DNA of 64,000 nt. Source: an uncultured Collinsella sp. (lineage in GTDB: Bacteria; Actinomycetota; Coriobacteriia; Coriobacteriales; Coriobacteriaceae). A program made the position numbers and the translations under genes. This document shows, piece after piece, positions 51,565-59,240 of this stretch. The stretch covers positions 124,001 to 188,000 of the forward strand of contig CATYSO010000001.1 of NCBI GenBank assembly GCA_958412345.1. Reading direction: 5' to 3'. The first letter of the stretch is position 1; each line of letters starts with the position of its first letter. Below the pieces are notes generated by a model, which was given only the letters and a program-made list of their open reading frames with translations, had not been told where the DNA came from and searched no databases.

Positions 51565-53013
51565 TTAAGCCAGACCCTCGGTGCCGTTGGACTTGATGAT
51601 CTTCTGGTAGGCGTAGAAGCTGTCCTTGCGGCGGCGCTCGTAGGTACCGGTGCCGTCGTCGTACTTATCGACGTGGATGAAGCCATAGCGCTTGCGCATC
51701 TCGCCGGTGCCGGCGGACACCAGGTCGATGGGACCCCACCAGGTGTAGGCGATCAGGTCGACGCCATCGGCAATGGCCTCGCCCATGGCCTTGATGTGGC
51801 TCTGCAAGTAGGCGATGCGGTACGGGTCGTGGATGGAACCGTCCTCCTCGACCTCATCGTAGGCGCCCATGCCGTTCTCGACCACCATCAGCGGAATCTC
51901 GTAGCGGGCGTAAATCTCGTTGAGGGCGATGCGCAGACCCAGCGGATCGATCTGCCAGCCCCAGTCGGTGGACTCCAGATAGGGATTCTTGCCGCCAAAG
52001 GTCATGTTGCCCTCGGTCATCTCGTGATCCTTGTGGGTGCCCACGGTGCCGGACATGTAGTAGCTAAAGGTGTAGAAATCGACCTTGCCGTCGGCGATAT
52101 CCTGCAGGTCACCGTCCTCCATCACAAGCTCGACATCGTTCTCGGCCCAGAAGCGCTTGGCATAGAACGGATACTTGCCGCGCACCTGCACGTCGGAGCA
52201 GTACCAGTTCATGGTATTCATCTCCTGCTGCGTGGCGAACACGTCGGCCGGATCGCACGTGGCGGCATAGGAGAGGATGAAGCAGTCCATGTTGCCCATC
52301 TTAAACTGCGGATAGTGCTCGTGGGCATAGCGCACGACGCGGCCGCTGGCGACAAACTGGTGATGCAGCGCCTGCATACGAGCCTGCGGCGTAGTATGGA
52401 CCGCCGAAGCCGGGCCCTCAAAGCCCTGAATCATGCTGGTCTCAAAGAGGTTGCCCATGTCCTGAGTGCCGCAGTTGATCTCGTTGAAGGTGAGCCAGAA
52501 CTTGACCTTGTCCTGATAGCGGTCGAAGACGGTCTGGCAGTACTTCTCAAAGAAGCCGATGAGCTCGCGGCTCGCCCAGCCGTTGTACTTCTCGACCAGG
52601 TGATAAGGCATCTCGTAGTGCGACAGGGTCACGAGCGGCTCGATATTGTGAGCGCGCAGGCAGTCGAAGACGCGATCGTAGAAGGCGAGGCCGGCCTCGT
52701 TGGGCTCGGCGTCGTCGCCGTTGGGGAAGATGCGGCTCCAAGAGATGGACATGCGGAACATGTTGAAGCCCATCTCGGCGAACAGCGCGATATCCTCCTC
52801 GTAGTGATGGTAGAAATCGATACCGTCATGGTTGGGGTAGAAGCGGTTGGGGTCGATGTCGATCGTAATCTGGCGCGGCTCCTTGTAGCTGCCGCCCAAG
52901 AAATGGTCGTCGACGGAAGGACCGCGGCCGTCCACGTTCCAAGCGCCCTCAAACTGGTTGGCGGCGGTGGCGCCACCCCAATAGAAGCCCTCGGGGAACT
53001 TGATGTTTGCCAT
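51565..53013 (-). CDS. 6-phospho-beta-glucosidase, glycoside hydrolase family 1
   Basis: A 482-residue GH1 enzyme that should cleave 6-phospho-beta-glucosides delivered by a PTS. The start is FPEGFYWGGATAANQFEGAW. The catalytic acid/base is the Glu in LTFNEIN (about residue 174) and the nucleophile is the Glu in VVENGMG (about 376). The C-terminal YAYTWWGPIDLVSAGTGEMRKRYGFIHVD has the serine/lysine/tyrosine pattern used to bind the 6-phosphate. The ATG at 53013 follows AAGGAGATGCTC. With the IIA-Glc gene 150 bases downstream it forms a small beta-glucoside module. Longer in-frame extensions upstream have no ribosome site. Confidence 0.93.
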   Translation of the reverse strand: MANIKFPEGFYWGGATAANQFEGAWNVDGRGPSVDDHFLGGSYKEPRQITIDIDPNRFYPNHDGIDFYHHYEEDIALFAEMGFNMFRMSISWSRIFPNGDDAEPNEAGLAFYDRVFDCLRAHNIEPLVTLSHYEMPYHLVEKYNGWASRELIGFFEKYCQTVFDRYQDKVKFWLTFNEINCGTQDMGNLFETSMIQGFEGPASAVHTTPQARMQALHHQFVASGRVVRYAHEHYPQFKMGNMDCFILSYAATCDPADVFATQQEMNTMNWYCSDVQVRGKYPFYAKRFWAENDVELVMEDGDLQDIADGKVDFYTFSYYMSGTVGTHKDHEMTEGNMTFGGKNPYLESTDWGWQIDPLGLRIALNEIYARYEIPLMVVENGMGAYDEVEEDGSIHDPYRIAYLQSHIKAMGEAIADGVDLIAYTWWGPIDLVSAGTGEMRKRYGFIHVDKYDDGTGTYERRRKDSFYAYQKIIKSNGTEGLA

Positions 53014-53150
53014 GAGCATCTCCTTTGCATCGCGGTTCGATAAGCCGAGTATCGCCCATGCGCGCGACAGGCAGGGGCAGGGGTGCCAAACCCGACACTT
53101 CTTTTCGCAGCGGCACCCCGCCGCCACCCCGTCCCTGACACTTCCTGATA

Positions 53151-53187
53151 CCTGCCAAAAAGGGACAGGTTTATTTTGGTCGGTTTT
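53151..53187. repeat. Palindromic repeat (family C, copy 2) overlapping the araC-type stop codon
   Basis: CCTGCCAAAAAGGGACAGGT is followed by TTATTTTGGTCGGTTTT, with CCGACCAAAA/TTTTTGGCAGG pairing on the minus strand. It includes the first bases of the TAA stop (complement 53186-53188) of the AraC-family gene. It matches the arms of the repeat at 43468-43538. Confidence 0.75.
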
Positions 53188-54193
53188 ATCTGGGCAAACG
53201 CTGGCGATACGCTGCCGGCGTGCAGCCATAGCGCTCGGCAAACTTTTTGTAGAAGAAGCTCATGTTGGCGTAGCCGGCCTCGCGCGCCGCGGCTTCCGCA
53301 GTGGAGCCGGCGTCGAGCAGTGTTGCCGCGCGTGTCAGGCGACTCTCCTGCACGAGCTGCATAAACGTGCGCCCCGACTGCCGTTTGAGCAGCGCGCTTG
53401 CGTAGTTGGGACTCAGATGGAGGTGGCGAGCTACGTCCTCGAGCGTACAATCGCAGGCATGGCGCTCGATGTATCCCACGGCGGCCGCGACCTGCGCCGA
53501 AGGCAGCCTGGGCATGTCCGCCTGCAGCAGCGATGTCTCATAGCTTTGCATAAGTTCGACCAGCAGCAACTCAAACAGCCTCGACACGATCTGGGGACTC
53601 GCCGCCGTCGGCTCCAGAAGCTCGCACAGCATCTCCTGCATATATCGGCGCACGCGGCGGCTGTTGACCGTGCAGAAATGCACATGACCGCGGTGGTCGG
53701 TTTCGTCATTGAGGGCATTAATGAGGAACTGCGAGACGGTGCTTGACGGCGACAGGCTCTGTTCTAGGCTGCGGTGCAACATCGGCCGCAAGATGACGAT
53801 GCTCAGCATAATGTCATGCTCGCCGAGCTCGCCCACGGCATGTGGACAGGCCGCGTCGAGCAAGAGCACCTCGTTTTGAGCAAGCGTAAGCTGTTCGCCG
53901 TTGACGACCTGCGGCGCGTGCCCGCGATAGACATAGCTGATTTCGACATAATCGTGCACATGCTCCGGTACAGGGTTGAAGCGCGAGTTGCGCACGATTG
54001 ATAGGCCCTCGGGCATGCCTTCTTGGTGCAAGGTTCGCGTCGGGTCACCGATTTTATGGATATGTTTTTCACCGATATTCTGCTGATGGCCCGAGCTGAA
54101 CGCATCATTCCAGTCATAGCGGGCGCCCGCGTGGTAAGCACGCTCGCTGTCGGTCAGCTCGAGCAGAAGGCTGTCTAAATGCGTAAGATCCAT
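53186..54193 (-). CDS. AraC-family transcriptional regulator with cupin-like sensor domain
   Basis: A 335-residue regulator. Residues about 60-200 form a cupin-like ligand domain (VPEHVHDYVEISYVYRGHAPQVVNGEQLTL). Two helix-turn-helix units are at about 235-330, with DVARHLHLSPNYASALLKRQSGRTFMQLVQESRLTRAATLL and AAREAGYANMSFFYKKFAERYGCTPAAYRQR. It is divergent from the large glycoside hydrolase gene, with 116 bases between starts, so it probably activates that gene in response to a sugar. The stop codon lies within a family C repeat. Confidence 0.94.
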   Translation of the reverse strand: MDLTHLDSLLLELTDSERAYHAGARYDWNDAFSSGHQQNIGEKHIHKIGDPTRTLHQEGMPEGLSIVRNSRFNPVPEHVHDYVEISYVYRGHAPQVVNGEQLTLAQNEVLLLDAACPHAVGELGEHDIMLSIVILRPMLHRSLEQSLSPSSTVSQFLINALNDETDHRGHVHFCTVNSRRVRRYMQEMLCELLEPTAASPQIVSRLFELLLVELMQSYETSLLQADMPRLPSAQVAAAVGYIERHACDCTLEDVARHLHLSPNYASALLKRQSGRTFMQLVQESRLTRAATLLDAGSTAEAAAREAGYANMSFFYKKFAERYGCTPAAYRQRLPR

Positions 54194-54309
54194 GGCATCA
54201 CAATCGTTGATTCGGTCATATTCTGCTGTGGTTTTGATATTAGCAGGACGGCGCGCTCGGCGTACTCTAACTTCAATCGATTTAAAAGGTTGGTTTTAGA
54301 GGAGTGGAT

Positions 54310-56880
54310 ATGGCGGCATACGACAACCATGTGCTTCCGTTCTTGTGGCTCAAGGGCGAGGCGCACGAGACGATTACCGAATACTTGGAGCAGATCGCCG
54401 GTGCGGACATCCGCGAGGTCTGCCTCGAATCGCGCACGCATCCCGAGTTTTGTCGCGACGGCTGGTGGGCTGACCTGCGTTTTATCATCGGCGAGTGCAA
54501 GCGCTTGGGGTTGAAGATCTGGCTACTCGACGACGCCCATTTCCCCACGGGCTACGCCAACGGCGCGCTTGCGGGCGAGAACGTCGACCCCGCGCTTAAG
54601 AAGACCGTGCTCAAACATCGCACGGTTACGGTCGTTGGTCCCCAGCCGTCCACGGTCATCAAGCTCGGCAATCTTATGGATCCCACGGAGCGCTTTGTGG
54701 GCGCGGCGACTTTCGACGCCGCCGGCGCACCGCTCAATCTTGAGATCACTCTTGAGCAGACCGACGGCGGCACCCCCGATCGCCTGCGTTTTGACGCGCC
54801 CGCCGGCATCACCACCGTCGAGCTCTACGTCACCAGCCAAAAAACCGGCTTTCGCGATGAGTACATCAACATGGTCGACGCCGATTCGTGCCGTATGCTC
54901 ATCGACGCCGTCTACGAGCCCACGTTTGCGCATCTGGGCGACGAATTCGGCCGCACCATCCTGGGCTTCTTTACCGATGAGCCCGGATTTATGAACGAAA
55001 AGGGAACCACCCTCGACGACGCCTCTACCAGCAGCTTTATCGGAAGAGGCGACCTGGCGCTGCCGTGGTCGGACGAGCTTGCCAGCCGTTTGCACGAGGC
55101 GTTGGGCGCGAGCTGGCTTGCCGAGCTGCGCGGCCTTTGGACGCGCGAGGCAGATGGTGCCCGAGTCCGTCACACCTACATGGACATTGCCACGCAACTC
55201 TACCGCACCTGCTTTGACGAGCAGATTGGCGACTGGTGCCGTGAGCACGGCGTCATGCACATCGGGCATGTGATTGAGGACAAAAGCTGCCACACGCGCC
55301 TGGGCCAGGGCGCCGGGCACTACTTCCGCGCGGTCGCCGGGCAGGATATGGCAGGCATCGACGTTGTCATCAACCAGCTCGTCCCCGGCATCGACCACGA
55401 GTGCTACAGCTACTTCCACGGCGCGTGGAACATGGAGTTCTTTACCTACGCGCTTGCCAAGCTGGGCTCTTCGGCCGCACGTCTCGACCCAAAAAAGCAG
55501 GGGCGCTGCATGGCCGAGGTCTTTGGCGCCTTCGGCTGGCACGAGGGCCTTCGCGAGATGAAATGGATCGCCGACCACATGCTCGTCCGCGGTATTAACT
55601 GGTTTACGCCGCACGCATTTAGCATGGCGCCCTTCCCCGATTGGGACTGCCCGCCGCACTTTTACGCGCACGGCAACAATCCGCAGTGGCCGCACTTTGG
55701 GCAGCTCATGAGCTATATGAACCGTACGGCAACGCTGCTTTCGAGAGGCAGCGCCGCGCGTCCCGTCGCCATCCTGTACCACGCCGATGCCGAGTGGGCC
55801 GGCAGCGCCATGCCTATCGAGCGCGTGGCTGCCGAGCTCACGCGCGCGCAGATCGACTTTGATTTTGTGCCTGCCGAGGCTTTTGAGGATGAGGACCGTT
55901 ACGAGGTTTCGATTGCCGATGGAATGCTTACCGTAAACGATTGTCGTTACCAGGCGTTTGTTATGCCAAGAGCTTCATTTATTGGCTCGGCGACGGCGCA
56001 GGCCGCAAGGCGCATGATGGATGCGGGAGTTATGGTCCTCGCCGTCGACGAGGTGCCGAGCGCGCTTTACGACGCCGATGGCGTGGTTGAACTGGGTGAA
56101 CTTGCAGCGACTCCGCTTGCCGATATGGCGGGCGTGCTGGCGAGCGTTGGGCTGCAGACGGTTGTCACCGACACGCCCCAGCCCTGGTTGCGCGTGCTTC
56201 GCTACGAGCACGCCGGCGAGACCTACGTCATGCTGGTCAACGAACACCCGCACGAGCGCATCGACTGCACAGTTAAACTCGCGCAGGGCGAGCGACTTTG
56301 CGGCACGCGCCTCGACCTGTTGAACGGCACCGATCCCGTTGCGTTTGACGGAGCGCTTGAGCTCGCACCCTTCGAGAGCTGCCTCGTTGCCTTGGAGACG
56401 GACGGCGAGCTTGAGTCCAGGGACGGCGCGGACATGGGCTCGAGCGATGCGCTCGCCCTCGACATCAACGGACCTTGGACCGTCGCCCTCTCCCCTGCCA
56501 GCAGCGGAACCTTTGGCGCCCCGCAGGAACTCGAGCACTTGTGCAATCTCACTGCCGAGCGATTCCCCGATGCATGCGGGACGTTCCGCTATCGCACATT
56601 GTTCGAGCTGGCGAACGATCTTGCCGATGCCACAATCGACCTGGGAGATGTCTACGAAGTCGCGACACTTACGCTCGATGGACACCAACTCGGCACACGC
56701 ATCTGTCCGCCCTATCGCTTTGCCATCAACCAGCTTGCTGCCGGCACGCACGAACTCACCGTCGACGTCATCAACACGCTCGATCATGCGATTCCCGACA
56801 TCTTCGCCCTCACCGAACCCATCGCCCCGAGCGGCATCCTCGGTCCCGTTACCCTTTGCGGGCAAAACCTGCCAAAATAA
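54310..56880 (+). CDS. Large glycoside hydrolase, probably GH106-like
   Basis: An 856-residue protein without signal peptide, so cytoplasmic. The N-terminal part is a TIM-barrel-like region (LPFLWLKGEAHETITEYLEQI, LKIWLLDDAHFPTGYANG, ILGFFTDEPGF, MHIGHVIEDKS). TDEP is a motif of GH106-like enzymes such as alpha-L-rhamnosidase. A C-terminal galactose-binding-like domain (about 715-850) resembles that of GH2 and GH106 proteins. Substrate is unknown; a plant or host glycan fragment is likely. It is transcribed away from an AraC regulator and followed by RpiR. The ATG at 54310 has GAGGAG upstream. The final codons and TAA lie inside a family C hairpin. Confidence 0.78.
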   Translation: MAAYDNHVLPFLWLKGEAHETITEYLEQIAGADIREVCLESRTHPEFCRDGWWADLRFIIGECKRLGLKIWLLDDAHFPTGYANGALAGENVDPALKKTVLKHRTVTVVGPQPSTVIKLGNLMDPTERFVGAATFDAAGAPLNLEITLEQTDGGTPDRLRFDAPAGITTVELYVTSQKTGFRDEYINMVDADSCRMLIDAVYEPTFAHLGDEFGRTILGFFTDEPGFMNEKGTTLDDASTSSFIGRGDLALPWSDELASRLHEALGASWLAELRGLWTREADGARVRHTYMDIATQLYRTCFDEQIGDWCREHGVMHIGHVIEDKSCHTRLGQGAGHYFRAVAGQDMAGIDVVINQLVPGIDHECYSYFHGAWNMEFFTYALAKLGSSAARLDPKKQGRCMAEVFGAFGWHEGLREMKWIADHMLVRGINWFTPHAFSMAPFPDWDCPPHFYAHGNNPQWPHFGQLMSYMNRTATLLSRGSAARPVAILYHADAEWAGSAMPIERVAAELTRAQIDFDFVPAEAFEDEDRYEVSIADGMLTVNDCRYQAFVMPRASFIGSATAQAARRMMDAGVMVLAVDEVPSALYDADGVVELGELAATPLADMAGVLASVGLQTVVTDTPQPWLRVLRYEHAGETYVMLVNEHPHERIDCTVKLAQGERLCGTRLDLLNGTDPVAFDGALELAPFESCLVALETDGELESRDGADMGSSDALALDINGPWTVALSPASSGTFGAPQELEHLCNLTAERFPDACGTFRYRTLFELANDLADATIDLGDVYEVATLTLDGHQLGTRICPPYRFAINQLAAGTHELTVDVINTLDHAIPDIFALTEPIAPSGILGPVTLCGQNLPK

Positions 56881-56899
56881 GCCTGTCCCTTTTTGGCAG
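56869..56899 (+). terminator. Hairpin (family C, copy 3) containing the glycoside hydrolase stop codon
   Basis: CTGCCAAAA (56869-56877) pairs with TTTTGGCAG (56891-56899); the loop contains the TAA stop at 56878-56880 and CCTGTCCC. So the repeat supplies the last residues of the protein and a hairpin that may end the transcript or separate it from rpiR 24 bases later. Confidence 0.7.
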
Positions 56900-56922
56900 A
56901 TTTGTTGAGTGTGGGAGTTCGC

Positions 56923-57777
56923 ATGGATATCAAACGCAAGATTTCCGAGGCACAGGGCCTTACCCCTACCGAGCAACAACTCGGCATCTCGGCCCTTGCC
57001 ATGGGCGAAGACGTCCGCGGACTCTCCATCAAGGAATTTGCCGCCCGCACCAATGTTTCGGTCGCGAGCGTGCACCGCTTTTGCAAAAAGCTCGGCCTCG
57101 AGGGATTCAAAGACCTCAAGGTCGAGCTCATCCGTCAGGCAGCCGAAGCGGGTAACCGGCGCGACGTGGACATCAACTTTCCCTTCGATGCCACGTCCAC
57201 TCCTGCGCAGGTGATGGAGCGCATGGAAAGGCTCTACCAGACCACCTTGGCCGAAACGCAGGAGCTGCTCGACCCCGCACAGCTCGACTACGCCGCCAAG
57301 CTCGTCATGCGCGCCGGCACCGTGGACATCTACACGGGCTCGCACAACCTCTATCCAGCGGGAATGTTCCACGATCGTCTGCTTTCCGCCGGTAAGCGCG
57401 CGACGTGCTACGGCGGCATCGAGGCCCAGGTGCGCACGGCGCTCACCTCGGGCCCCGACCATGTGGCAATCGTCATTTCCTACAGCGGCCTTGCCCCCAA
57501 CTTCAAGGAAATCTTGCCGATCCTCAGTAGTCGGCATGTCCCGGTCATCGTCATCGGCACACCATACTGCGCCCGCATTCACCCCGGCTTTGCCGCCTAT
57601 CTCATGGTGAGCGACCACGAGAGCATGACGCACCGCATCACGCAGTTTGCCAGCCACATCGCCGTGCAGTACGTGCTCGATTCGCTCTATAGCAGCTACT
57701 TTGCCAAAGATTTCGCCCGCTGCTCCGAGTTCCTCGAGCGATTGTTTCCCTACACCCGCCTGCCCGGGCTTAAGTAG
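56923..57777 (+). CDS. RpiR-family transcriptional regulator (HTH and SIS domains)
   Basis: A 284-residue regulator. The N-terminal HTH_6 domain (1-77) contains LSIKEFAARTNVSVASVHRFCKKLGLEGFKDLK. The SIS domain at about 125-265 should bind a phosphosugar (VDIYTGSHNLYPAGMFHDRL, VAIVISYSGLAPN). Family members control sugar or amino-sugar catabolism. The ATG at 56923 has GGGAG upstream. It follows the glycoside hydrolase gene on the same strand, so it may sense a product of that enzyme. Confidence 0.93.
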   Translation: MDIKRKISEAQGLTPTEQQLGISALAMGEDVRGLSIKEFAARTNVSVASVHRFCKKLGLEGFKDLKVELIRQAAEAGNRRDVDINFPFDATSTPAQVMERMERLYQTTLAETQELLDPAQLDYAAKLVMRAGTVDIYTGSHNLYPAGMFHDRLLSAGKRATCYGGIEAQVRTALTSGPDHVAIVISYSGLAPNFKEILPILSSRHVPVIVIGTPYCARIHPGFAAYLMVSDHESMTHRITQFASHIAVQYVLDSLYSSYFAKDFARCSEFLERLFPYTRLPGLK

Positions 57778-57810
57778 CGACGAGCGTGGATTTTTGGACA
57801 CTCGAATAAC

Positions 57811-57874
57811 GAGCGTGGATAATCTCCCACTTTGGGCCCGCACACAGGCCAAAAACGGGAGATTATCCACACTC
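57811..57874 (+). repeat. 18-bp inverted repeat (family I), probable rpiR-type gene terminator
   Basis: GAGCGTGGATAATCTCCC (57811-57828) is inverted at 57857-57874 with one mismatch, followed by ATTTTGCGG. It lies 33 bases after the RpiR stop codon. The sequence from 57890 to 57976 is shared with the region before element A3 (AAAGGAACGTCCCCAAGTGC, then GCAGGTAGAGGACGGACAG). No gene is seen in 57778-58121. Confidence 0.65.
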
Positions 57875-57976
57875 ATTTTGCGGGTAGTCGTTGGGAGTGT
57901 CCCGAGGTGCTGGCAGAAAAGGAACGTCCCCAAGTGCCGCATCCGGAGCAAGACGACGCCGCAGGTAGAGGACGGA

Positions 57977-58122
57977 CAGCGAGCGGGTCGCATTTGAGAC
58001 AAGGTGACGTGAAACGAAAGGGCGCTGACCTTCTGGTCGCGCCCTTGAAGTTGAACGTCAGATTGTCCAAATGCGGCCCGCGCAGCGTCGAGCAGTTACG
58101 GCGTTTGGTAAAACGCCGTAAC
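57977..58122 (-). repeat. Structured element A4 (146 bp) abutting the pyrE stop codon
   Basis: Fourth copy of family A. The outer stem starts GCGGGTCGCATTTG and closes CAAATGCGGCCCGC, with one G-U pair and a bulge. The inner stem is GACGT/ACGTC. The third hairpin is AAGGGCGC-GACC with GGTC-GCGCCCTT, loop TTCT. The terminal hairpin is GTTACGGCGTTT/AAACGCCGTAAC, loop GGTA. The G of the pyrE TAG stop (complement 58122-58124) is the first base of the terminal stem, as at hspR. Confidence 0.85.
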
Positions 58123-58802
58123 TAACGAACTCCGTACTGCTCGTAGTAGGCATCGATGGCGGCCTTGAGCTCGTCATCGATGACGACCTTGCCGTCGATC
58201 TCGTGGTTGTAGAGAGTCTCGACGACCTCGGCCATGGAGACGATGCTCGCGACGGGGAAACCGTACTTGGCCTCGATCTCCTTCTGCGCGGTGGTCACGC
58301 CACCCTTGCCGACCTCCATGCGGTTGAGGGACACGATCAGGCCCTTGATCTCGACATCGGCGGCAGCCTTGACCTTGGGATAGGTCTCGTCGATGGACTT
58401 GCCGCTGGTGGTAACGTCCTCGACCATGATCACGCGGTCGCCGTCCTGGGGCTCGTAGCCCAGCAGGTTACCCTTGTCGGCGCCGTGGTCCTTGGCCTCC
58501 TTGCGGTCGCAGCAGTACTTGACCTCCTTGCCGTACAGCTCGTGGTAGGCAATGGCGGTCACGACTGCCAGCGGAATACCCTTGTAGGCAGGCCCGAACA
58601 GCACGTCAAAGTCGTCGCCAAAGTTATCGTGGATGGCCTGGGCGTAATACTCGCCCAGCTTCTTGAGCTGATAGCCCGTCACGTAGGCGCCGGCGTTCAT
58701 AAAGAACGGGGACTGACGGCCGCTCTTGAGCGTAAAGCTGCCGAACTTAAGAACGTCGGACTCGACCATAAACTTGATGAACTCTTGCTTGTAAGCCTCC
58801 AT
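58122..58802 (-). CDS. pyrE: Orotate phosphoribosyltransferase
   Basis: A 226-residue enzyme that makes orotidine 5'-phosphate from orotate and PRPP in pyrimidine synthesis. It has KFGSFTLKSGRQSPFFMNAG near the N-terminus and GPAYKGIPLAV in the middle. The PRPP-binding motif is VIMVEDVTTSGKSI. Length is normal. The ATG at 58802 has GAGAGGAGCCC upstream; a much longer in-frame start lacks such a site and would add unrelated sequence. It is alone, without other pyr genes nearby. Confidence 0.96.
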   Translation of the reverse strand: MEAYKQEFIKFMVESDVLKFGSFTLKSGRQSPFFMNAGAYVTGYQLKKLGEYYAQAIHDNFGDDFDVLFGPAYKGIPLAVVTAIAYHELYGKEVKYCCDRKEAKDHGADKGNLLGYEPQDGDRVIMVEDVTTSGKSIDETYPKVKAAADVEIKGLIVSLNRMEVGKGGVTTAQKEIEAKYGFPVASIVSMAEVVETLYNHEIDGKVVIDDELKAAIDAYYEQYGVR

Positions 58803-58932
58803 GCGGGCTCCTCTCGTAATCGCGTACGTGCCCTCCAGTTTAGCGCAGGCGGAGCGTCGCTGCGGGCGCGCTTTGAAGCCACGACACTCTGTAAGGACTT
58901 TGTCAGGGGCGATGGTTTTCCGAACAACGGGG

Positions 58933-58963
58933 TTGACACGGCAAACCCCCCTCGTCAAGAATA
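58933..58963 (+). promoter_or_regulatory. Possible promoter of the leader ORF and mgtA
   Basis: TTGACA (58933-58938) is followed after 18 bases by AAGAAT. A second TTGACACGG lies at about 58974. Both precede the short leader ORF at 59029. The -10 match is only moderate. Apart from this, 58803-59028 shows no other feature. Confidence 0.3.
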
Positions 58964-59028
58964 CCGGCGGATTGACACGGGTACGAGATACCCAAAGCGC
59001 GCTGCGCCCGTCCATAAGGAGGTGTGCC

Positions 59029-59100
59029 ATGGAAGGCAGTCATAGTCGAAAAACCTGCATGTCGCCCTCGGCACGCCGCGAGGATTCCGTATTCGCATAA
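59029..59100 (+). CDS. Possible 23-residue leader peptide upstream of mgtA
   Basis: A short open frame with an excellent ribosome site (AAGGAGGTGTGCC directly before the ATG at 59029) ends at TAA 59098-59100. The peptide is basic and serine-rich (begins MEGSHSRKTC). It lies 140 bases upstream of the magnesium ATPase gene. Leader ORFs with such strong sites upstream of mgtA in other bacteria control transcription into the structural gene; here there is no proline run, so any mechanism would differ. It could also be a non-functional start. Confidence 0.45.
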   Translation: MEGSHSRKTCMSPSARREDSVFA

Positions 59101-59121
59101 GCGTCACGAACCGATCGTCAA

Positions 59122-59158
59122 AACCACCACAAAGGCACCTGTCCCCTTTGTGGCGGTT
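59122..59158. repeat. Palindromic repeat (family B, copy 4) between the leader ORF and mgtA
   Basis: AACCACCACAAAGG (59122-59135) pairs with CCTTTGTGGCGGTT, with one mismatch that becomes a G-U pair on one strand, around CACCTGTCC. It starts 22 bases after the leader stop codon. As an RNA hairpin in the mgtA leader it could act as an attenuator. Confidence 0.7.
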
Positions 59159-59240
59159 CGCGAGCTTGGCGTGAGCGACATCTAGGTTTTTTGAAGCACA
59201 TACGACACGTACGCTAACTCCCTTCAACAAGGAGGACCCT

